55,465 bases of DNA. It comes from Phoronis australis (lineage: Eukaryota; Phoronida; Phoronidae). Position numbers and translations under genes: made by a program. Below, in pieces: positions 35,657-55,465 of this stretch (the stretch's first letter is position 1; every line of letters begins with the position of its first letter). Below the pieces are notes generated by a model, which was not told the origin of the DNA, made no database searches, and was given only the letters and a program-made list of their open reading frames with translations. Location: the NCBI GenBank assembly GCA_002633005.1, contig NMRA01000028.1, positions 870,764 to 926,228 of the forward strand. Reading direction: 5' to 3'.

Positions 35657-36682
35657 GCGTTGTTCAGTAATATGTAAATAGTTGTATTAAGTTGTTGTTG
35701 CTTCGTTGATGCATAGTTTTGTTGGAATCAGGGAGTGGAAACGTTACATTGGTGTGAACAATAGGTAACCGTATTCAAACCATAAATTCATTAATGCACT
35801 GTAAATAATCCAGCAACCAGTATATCAAATCCAATGATGGCACCCTATAAAAACAATTGCTACAGGTCAAATCCTGTGCTGTAATCTACTGTGTATGTAC
35901 TGTTTTCTGTGAAAGATGTCTGAGAAAACATGAGCATTGTCTGCACAACAGTTGTGTAAACAAACTGGATTTATTGCGCGTGCAAATGTGGAGTCTCACA
36001 ATCATGATCCTGGCCATTGGAGAGTTGGTGCACCCTTAGGATTTGATGGTATTTGTCATTGTAATTTTGGTCTGTTCATTAGACGTTCTGGTTCTTATGA
36101 GTGCGACCTCTGTTTTGTTTCGACTTGTTGAATATTTGTAATACGTAACAACTGATGCATTGAGAACTTTATTTTTGTAAATGGTTTGAACTCCCTATGC
36201 CAAAGTGACTGAGGCCTAAACTGGCTGTTGGTCAAAGCAATGTTTCCACGCAGTTGTTTGATTAGAAATTCCTTCGAAGTGACAAAGTGGATTGGAATGT
36301 TGCTTTGACTAGTGTGTGTAATCAGTATTATAATCAAAGCATTTGCTTTGTGCACATTTAATGTAGGAGGATAAATCAATAGTAATAATTACTATATTGT
36401 TCATAATATGCGCTGGGAGCACTTTGCGATAATTGCTGAAGGAGGTACTCTTCTTTGTGCCCCTGAAAGAGGCAGCAATTGCACAATTACAGCGGTGATG
36501 TGGGGTTAATAAATGTCAATTGAATGTTGGGGTTGATATGATGCCAAGTCAACTTAAGAATGAAGAATTAAGATCCTCAGCTTTGTTGACTCAAAGGTAA
36601 TTTGTGGAGCAGCTATAAACTGCTGATCAAAAAAAAACAGCATCCTGTTGTGGTTTTAATCCAGGTGTCTATGTAACTTTTT

Positions 36683-36778
36683 CATCAGTTAACTTTGTTA
36701 GCTCATACAAATGCAATGTTAACTTTGTTAGCTCATACTAATGCAATGTTAACTTTGTTAGCTCATACAAATGCAATA
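36683..36778. repeat. ~31-bp repeat, three units
   Basis: GTTAACTTTGTTAGCTCATA then CAAATGCAAT, three times in tandem. Confidence 0.9.
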
Positions 36779-37648
36779 GGTTGCTGCCGACACTAGTTCA
36801 CGCCAAGTTTTGCTGTGAAGAATAATAAATTAGACAGTAAGAACAAATATGTTTTATCAGTATTTACTAACTCGGGAATGTCTCATTTTCGTGGTTTAAT
36901 TCAGTACTTACATGTGACGTTTTAACTAATAATCTTGAAATTTAATGAAGATATTTTATTGTATTTTAATGTGTAATATACAAATTACTTGAAATCCCCA
37001 AAAATGAAGTCATATTCCAAAGTACAAACACGTCCAAGGCTGCGCCACAGTTTGCAGGTAATGTTCATAGTTTGTGGTGAAATAGTTATCATACTGCTCA
37101 ACAGGGTTTGTATGTCTGGCTGTTCACTGCTTTACTTGCACATTTATTCAAACCAAATTTGTGAGTCATGTGTCGGGTTTTTCCTGATTGGAAATTCTTG
37201 TCATCCTCAAGTGAAGACATGTTGAACAGCAAACTGATAAGGTTAACAATAGGGGGCTTGTATTCTTTGCTTGAAACAGTACGTGTTTAATAGCTGGAAT
37301 GAGTTGATGGATATTACTTTGAAGTGATTCTACCTATCCTACCATTGTATTATAAAGCTTCAATTGATGTATATAGGTGTATGTATAATTGAACTACCCA
37401 CATTGGTACTTCTAATTTGTCAATATGTTATGTGCAATACATATTTATAAACCGTTAACGTGCTTGTTTTTGTATCAAACCTTCGTTTAGCTACTCAGAC
37501 ACGAATGGTATGGCCAGTGCTGAAGTGGCCGTTTCCTCCACTTAAAGTGTATTGCTACCCATTACTGTTTTTAGACTTGGCTGCGTTGCGTGGATGCAAG
37601 ACACGCACGAGAAAGGCTAGACATTGTGATCTAGAGCTTCAGTTATAA

Positions 37649-37845
37649 TGCATGGCAACTGTGTGTCTGTAATGCATGGCAGCTGTGTGTCTGTAATGCA
37701 TGGCAGCTGTGTGTCTGTAATGCATGGCAACTGTGTGTCTGTAATGCATGGCAACTGTGTGTCTGTAATGCATGGCAACTGTGTGTCTGTAATGCATGGC
37801 AACTGTGTGTCTGTAATGCATGGCAACTGTGTGTCTGTAATGCAG
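37649..37845. repeat. 24-bp minisatellite, eight units
   Basis: ATGCATGGCAACTGTGTGTC then TGTA at exact 24-bp steps. As 24 is divisible by three, it stays open in several frames on both strands (MHGNCVSV on plus), giving long false open frames. Confidence 0.95.
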
Positions 37846-38684
37846 TCCACGGCAGTGTGCTATAACATAACATGCCAACCCTGTTCAGCACAAGGCATCC
37901 CATATTTTAACAGTTTTCACATCAAGTTAGCTCACGAAGATGATTTTATTGTAAAGGACATTCATGGCAGAACCAACAATAAGTACATAATTGCTTATTG
38001 ATAGTTCTAATAATTGAACATTACGTGACCTGAGTGATTAAAAAACGTTGCCCATATTTTTACCTCTTAATTATTTTCAAATAAATCACTAAACTTTACA
38101 AATCAAAGATTACTATGAGAGGACGATGTGACAAAAAGTTGATTCCTTGTCATTTTACTGCTTAATACTTGAAACTTGATCGAGTGTCCACCTTGTTACT
38201 GCAAGTATACTTGCAGGCAGTGCAATATTTTTTATGGTCACGTAAACTGAAGAATATCTGGTGTACACCACAAAATTGTGTTACAGAGACCTTTGCATCC
38301 TTCAAAATGCACAGGCATGTGGAAACGCAACATTATTTGCCCATAGATACTCTATTACAATCTGCGATTGGCCCATGTTGGCTCGAAAATACGAACGGCC
38401 ATTTAATTAGGGTCAATTGTAAGCATTTTTTTGCAGAGCTTGGCAAATTTTAGAAAGCTTTAAAACAACAGCATAGGCCATGCAACTGTACATAGCACCA
38501 GTGTTGTGTGTAAATACAAACAGTAAGGCAGTGTAAAAATTGGGAATAAGTGTATGTCAGTAAATACTTTGTGCCAATTTAGATGTCTTTCAAAGCTATT
38601 TTAACTATAATGGTAACAGTATTATTACATCAATAATAAAGTTGCACTGCGGCATTGACTAAGAAAGCCAGTTTTCACCAACAC

Positions 38685-51103
<12,419 letters not shown>

Positions 51104-51737
51104 AACACCATAATCATATATCCAAATGTTTCTCTGCTTTAATTACTCAACTCTGCTCCGGGTACCGAACAAATTCCACTCGTAAACAAACGTTTCACAT
51201 GTTTTTCTTGATGGTATCCACCATGACAGATCACGTTAGTCACGTGACACTTTAACTTAAAATCACACATTTAACGGCCCATTTGGTCACATTAAGAAAA
51301 TAATTGTCAACATACTTTGTTTTTTTGATCGTTTTGATGTTCTTCAGTAACTAAATATTGTTTTTAAAGAGAAGATATATAAAGAATTGCTAATCATCTC
51401 GTTTAGCAAACGAGACTTCCAAGTTGTGCTACGCCGCTGCCATATTTTATAGATTTACTGTTGTTTTTGTAAAATCACATTAGATTTGAAGAAATCGTGA
51501 CGAGCATTGAGTTTGACGCCCTTTGTCATTATACGCAGAAGTTCTTTCATTAGCTTCACGAGAAATATCTGTTGAGTGATGTCATCAAACGCTGGGTCGA
51601 CGTAATCTGGAACGCAGAATTGACCGACTTCGTCTTCTTGTGTTACGGAAACGGTTGACGGTTCAAGTTGTGACTTCGGGCTTGATGAAGATTTTGGTTG
51701 CAGTCTTGCTTCCTTGAAATTATTCCTTACAGCCAAA
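51104..51737. promoter_or_regulatory. Head-to-head promoter region between SPATA5 (-) and RBM26/27 (+)
   Basis: Only 634 bp separate the SPATA5 start codon (minus strand) from the RBM26/27 start codon (plus strand), so both genes must be transcribed from this stretch. CCGCTGCCATATTTTATAG at 51431-51449 resembles a YY1-type initiator plus TATA-like sequence; that reading is weak. Upstream of 51738 the RBM frame is open back to a TGA at 51621 but has no other ATG. Confidence 0.6.
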
Positions 51738-51796
51738 ATGATAATTGAGAGCATTGATGTTTTTAAATCGTGGCTTACAATACAGTTACAACCAAT
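51738..51796 (+). CDS. RBM26/27 coding exon 1
   Basis: Codes MIIESIDVFKSWLTIQLQP plus two bases of Ile; donor AAT|GTAAGT at 51797. The first ATG of the open frame is used. AAA just before it corresponds to the Lys of the human MVSKMII, so the vertebrate start is four codons further upstream. An antisense open frame (51832-51455) overlaps it and is not a gene. Confidence 0.88.
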
Positions 51797-53378
51797 GTAA
51801 GTTTGCCAGAACGGCAGAAGCAGAAGTTCCACAATAACTTAAATCAGTAAACTTTTATCAGCTTTATTAGACAATTACATCTACCTCGCCCTGAATGCTG
51901 CAGGCATATCAGCGTTTATGGCAAAAAGAAAGATTTTAAAGGGAATTCAATGTATATATCATATCAATATCTTATGTTAAAATGGCCTGTTCATAACTAT
52001 TTCAATGGGCTGTTTGTCAGTTATGTCTTTGTGCCAGTGTTAGTGATTCATAAAGCGACCCTGATTTTCCATTCCAGAAAACAAAGAAATGCGTCTTAGA
52101 GAACATGAAATTCTGTTTCCATGTTGTAAATTAGTAAATTTGATTTTGTTATTTAAAAACTGGTTAATAAAAAAATAAAATGGGAGCCACCTTATTTTTC
52201 CACTGAATGATACTCCGTTTACCAATAACTTGTCGTGCGCCATGTATATTGTTTCTCATCGAAAAATGAAAAGCACCTCTTTCCAAAAGAAGAAACAACT
52301 ACTTGAACATATCTATATCTTCCATCCATTTCCGCATCACATAAAATTATGCTCTTTAATGGTAACTTTTTAGTGTCACATAAAACATTTTCTCAATCTG
52401 AACTTTCTCCAATATTTAAGATAACATTCCGAAAAGATATAATTTGAAGACCAACTTAAATCTCCAAGTGTGCTCCTATTTTGTATTGTAGTATTTAATG
52501 GTACTAAATAAAGTATATGAATTCTAAAACTTTCCCCAACTCGTAAAAAATTCAGTGTTAATTTTGAATGTATGTACTAGTGAGATTTTTAAGTGTGGAT
52601 TTTGAGTGAAAATGTTTTTACGCGCACTGTCACTAGCTACTCATCACACACTTTTTTGTCCAGATGTGATGCTGATCCCGCTGCACTTGCTAAGTATGTT
52701 ATTGCTCTGGTGAAGAAGGACAAACCAATCAATGAACTGAGGGAGGCTTGTCTTGATCAACTAGACGTCTTCTTACAACAGAGTAAGTATAACAGATTTT
52801 GTTGTTGCTCGCAGTCTCACTTTGAACTGACGTAAATTGGCAAATTTCCACCTATTGTGATGTATAGATGGCGCTGGCTGTTCGCCCTATCCACCATATT
52901 CCTTTTGTCTCTAAGTCCATTGTTTAATTAGCTGTTAAGATCATAGATGATAACTCGCAAGTATTTACTGTTTATTGGCATCAGTGAACAACAAATGATC
53001 GTAACAGAAACAGAAAGTTTGTTCTATCAGGTTGTGATCATTCGTAGTTTACTGACACCAATAATCAGTAAAGAAATACTTGGGAGTTATCCTCTACCTG
53101 TAATCAAGACTGATAATTTCATAATTGCTCTGTCGACATGACATTGGAAGACCGGCACATGGTGGTGAATAAGACTTGCATTTGTTTTATGCTGCTGTGA
53201 AAGGTGAATTAGTATTTGCTCGACTTTTTCAGATACCAAGGCATTTGTAGAGACATTATTCACAAACTTAGATAGTAAGGCTTACCTGAAGCCACCTGAG
53301 GAGAGAGAGAAGGTCAACAATGTTGAGCAGCCTGAGGCTCCCAAACCAATACCAGTCAGTGTGGTTAGGGTTGAAAAG
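51738..53378 (+). CDS. RBM26/RBM27, N-terminal three coding exons (partial, runs off the window)
   Basis: Exons 51738-51796, 52664-52782 and 53233-53378 join in phase to 108 residues: MIIESIDVFKSWLTIQLQPI, then CDADPAALAKYVIALVKKDK, LREACLDQLDVFLQQ, NTKAFVETLFTNLDSKAYLK and a proline/glutamate tail. Human RBM26 begins MVSKMIIENFEALKSWL, then CDADPSALAKYVLALVKKDK, DQLDVFLQKE and FVEKLFDAVNTKSYL; RBM27 is similar. This is the PWI-like N-terminal domain. The downstream CCCH finger and RRMs of the family are outside the window, so 26 cannot be told from 27 (the pre-duplication gene is likely). The family acts in nuclear poly(A) RNA surveillance. The window ends inside the following intron. Confidence 0.9.
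52664..52782 (+). CDS. RBM26/27 coding exon 2
   Basis: Acceptor TTTGTCCAG at 52663, donor A|GTAAGT at 52783, phase 2 in, 1 out. It encodes CDADPAALAKYVIALVKKDK and DQLDVFLQQ, nearly identical to human RBM26. Confidence 0.93.
53233..53378 (+). CDS. RBM26/27 coding exon 3
   Basis: Acceptor CTTTTTCAG at 53232. It encodes NTKAFVETLFTNLDSKAYLK, PPEEREKVNNVEQPEAPKP and IPVSVVRVEK. The donor is taken as AAG|GTGATT at 53379; an alternative inside GTGGTTAGGGTT is possible, so the 3' edge is approximate. Confidence 0.75.
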
Positions 53379-53844
53379 GTGATTGTTACAGATTTGATTA
53401 TCTCTGTGTTACTCTGTTGGGTAACAAAATCTCTCATTGGTCACCTATTCTATTGTTTGACATCTTTTGAACGCCTTAGGGAGGTACTGCACCAGTTCTG
53501 CTTAGAGTTGCCTAATGCAATGCACTGCCATACTTATGCTGTCTTAAGCTGTGCTCGTGTTGGCCTACGTGGGATACTCAAGTGTTTTTGGAGACGAACA
53601 CTTGATGCAGAAAGTGGGCAGTTTTTGCATAAGCTTGCACTACTGTATGCCATGCTTAGGCAAATAGTATGCCATCCTGACCCAGTCCAACGAAAACACC
53701 AGGGTATGCCTGTGCAGCGTCATTTTTGTCATGAGTAGACAGTTGAATTTTGGCATGCTTCGTGCGTCGCTTTAGACAACTCTACTTAGGACCGATATGC
53801 ACATCCCTTTACTCTCCTAGTCGACTTGTTACAGCCAATTTCGT

Positions 53845-54085
53845 AAAGGTGGTTTAAAGTTAAACCTGGTTTAAACTGGACTTAGACCAGGTTTAAAGAT
53901 CTGCATTTTATAAAAGTGGTTTAACTTTGAGATCAGTGGTTTAGTAAAACCTGGTTTAACTCTAGTTTAGACCTGGTCTAAGACACTTTTCATTTCACCA
54001 ACAAGGTCTATATATCTTAGATCTGTATTAAGATCTTAAACCAGGTTTAACTTAAGAATTGGTCAGACCCAGGTTTAATGATATT
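53845..54085. mobile_element. Foldback cluster of AACCTGGTTTAA motifs
   Basis: AAACCTGGTTTAA and its complement, plus AGACCAGGTTTAAAG and AGACCTGGTCTAAG, occur many times in both directions within 240 bp. This gives several overlapping hairpins, typical of a MITE or foldback element. Confidence 0.6.
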
Positions 54086-54510
54086 AAATATGGCAGACTT
54101 GTACGATATAAGTGCAACTGAATGATGCTGTGGTGTGCATTTACGACGCAGTTTTAGAGTGAGAATGGACTATTTTCAATATTGAGTTTTAGGATGACAC
54201 AAGATCAAACTTAACAGGTGGGACCAAGCATTTTTAAGGGAGTGGGGGTGTCGAGATAAAGGATTTTTAAAAGGAGGGCCTGGGTCAACAATTTGAAAAT
54301 TATAGACTTGATATCACTAAAATCAAGGGAAAAAGGGGGTCCGGGCCCTTGAACCCCTGGATCCGCCTATACATAGACCATTGCATACTGAAGGGTGTCG
54401 TCGTCGCAAGTGCTTCGCGTATGAGTAAAAAGGCATCTAATGATTATTCTGGCCAAGTTCCATCTCAATTGGTCCTCGATTTAAGGTTGCCGGGCAGGGG
54501 TCCTGCCCCA

Positions 54511-54665
54511 GTGGTGGATGTAGAGCGGGGCCAAGGGGTTCATGGCCCCCCTAAAATTCTCCCAGATTCCATTTGGCAGTTCGGGATTGCGAATGTCTGA
54601 CGGGCAAAATCCTGGTTAATACTCTGCCCTTGCCCCCCGAGCTCAAAATCCTGGATCCGCCCCTG
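54511..54665 (-). mobile_element. Interspersed repeat, GGATCTAGGATTTTGAG family, copy 4 (inverted)
   Basis: GTGGTGGATGTAGAGCGGGG at the left, GATTCCATTTGGCAGTTCGG in the middle, and GCTCAAAATCCTGGATCCGC at the right; about 155 bp, same orientation as copy 3. Confidence 0.7.
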
Positions 54666-55465
54666 TGCCCTCCTTGGGCCACAAAAAAGTAAAATGACAT
54701 AGAAATAAACATGCATTTACTATGTTGCAGTTAATCGTGAACAAGTACTTTAATGTGTGTACGTTTGCTGGACACAGACAATACAAAATGAAAAATATCT
54801 CCTCCTAGATCTGCCACTGGGTCCCTCGCCATTTTTCTTTGCAATTTTTTCACTGATGAAATTTTCTTTCTGGCCTTATTCTGGTTCAATATCTCTCCAA
54901 GCCTGCTGCTTACGTATGTGGCATCAATTTTCTTGTTCTCGACTATGACATTTGCTTTTTCTCTGATCAGTTATGGGAGGGAACATTTTTCCTCACAAGA
55001 AAAGCTTTTAGCCTTTTTTTGCTAATGTCTGCACTGATTCTACTGCTGTTTGCTATTGTGATCAAGGGTTCATTGATTAAGCACTTCAATAGTTTCTTTG
55101 TTGGGTTAATCCGGATCAACACAATAGGGTGGCTCGGATACCTTAAAGACCCTACATAACGGCCAAATGACTTTTGAACATGTTAAATATCTGTATCATT
55201 GATCGAAACAAACATATCATCCCTCCCTTTACTCCTGGCATTAGCTAATTACGCCAATTACTATCGTACGACCCCATCATGAACCCCATTTAGCGCCGAA
55301 AAAAAACTTTAGGTGGCGCTCGTTCTAATCGACGCAAATGACGTCATCGTTGATACCCAATACCTATCGAACAGTCCGTTGCCACAGGAAGCTTACCTTA
55401 CGGTGCCTGGTGCATATTTCAAGTCACAGATTTTCAAAATTACAACTGTTAGAGACAACCAAGCT

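Larger units (their letters stand above)
34662..38684. other. FBXW7 3' UTR and tail-to-tail intergenic region
   Basis: No further exon seen. ATTAAA occurs near 35015 and 35034 and AATAAA near 36508; which one ends FBXW7 mRNA cannot be told. SPATA5 transcripts end here on the other strand. Confidence 0.5.
53379..55465 (+). other. RBM26/27 intron 3, repeat-filled, to window end
   Basis: No further exon recognised. Contains the GGTTTAAACC-rich cluster, copy 4 of the GGATCTAGG family, and another element end at about 54228-54372 (GGGCCCTTGAACCCCTGGAT then CCGCC). Confidence 0.5.

Noticed and set aside
37617-38001. Repeat-peptide open frames on both strands
   Set aside because: Products of a 24-bp minisatellite whose length keeps frames open; no gene structure.
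51455-51832. 125-codon open frame on the minus strand
   Set aside because: It is antisense to RBM26/27 exon 1, whose protein matches human and has a good donor. The minus-strand product matches nothing I know.
53361-53738. 125-codon open frame continuing RBM26/27 exon 3
   Set aside because: The part after 53378 is read-through of the donor into intron sequence without similarity to the family.

Overview
The window is nuclear DNA of an intron-rich invertebrate animal. It carries parts or all of three conserved protein genes, spread over many short exons with GT-AG introns. The residue-level similarity to human FBXW7 and SPATA5, the dense minisatellites, and above all tandem repeats that run across exon-intron junctions suggest a cephalochordate (amphioxus, Branchiostoma-like). 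As I recall, junction-spanning minisatellites were described at the amphioxus Adh locus. The species call is inference; another marine invertebrate deuterostome is possible.

Layout. Positions 1-13372 hold no recognisable coding exon and are mostly repeats and small inverted-repeat elements, probably with the unplaced 5' untranslated exon or promoter of the next gene. Positions 13406-34610 (+) hold an FBXW7 (Fbw7/archipelago) ubiquitin-ligase gene in 12 coding exons. Their lengths sum to 2220 nt, an exact open frame of 739 residues plus stop. Its first two exons encode a ComEA-like double helix-hairpin-helix domain, which human FBXW7 lacks. Positions 34611-38684 are a tail-to-tail intergenic stretch with a gap, a MITE and a 24-bp minisatellite. 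Positions 51103 down to 38685 (-) hold SPATA5/AFG2A, a tandem AAA-ATPase of pre-60S ribosome maturation, in 14 exons (2589 nt, 862 residues). Its first ATPase domain has lost the Walker B glutamate and the sensor-1 asparagine. At 51738 (+), head-to-head with SPATA5 across 634 bp, an RBM26/RBM27 gene begins; only its first three coding exons are in the window.

The most striking pattern is that at least six splice junctions in FBXW7 and SPATA5 are the seed or edge of a tandem array. Each array repeats the splice site, usually with some exon sequence, into the intron, giving from 2 to 22 copies of a donor or acceptor. In the four arrays I translated, using another copy would bring in a stop codon or frameshift.

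The genes are functionally unrelated to each other: protein turnover (FBXW7), ribosome biogenesis (SPATA5) and nuclear RNA metabolism (RBM26/27). The assembly has isolated single n bases, a 19-n gap at 34643-34661, and one likely false tandem duplication near 28.5 kb.
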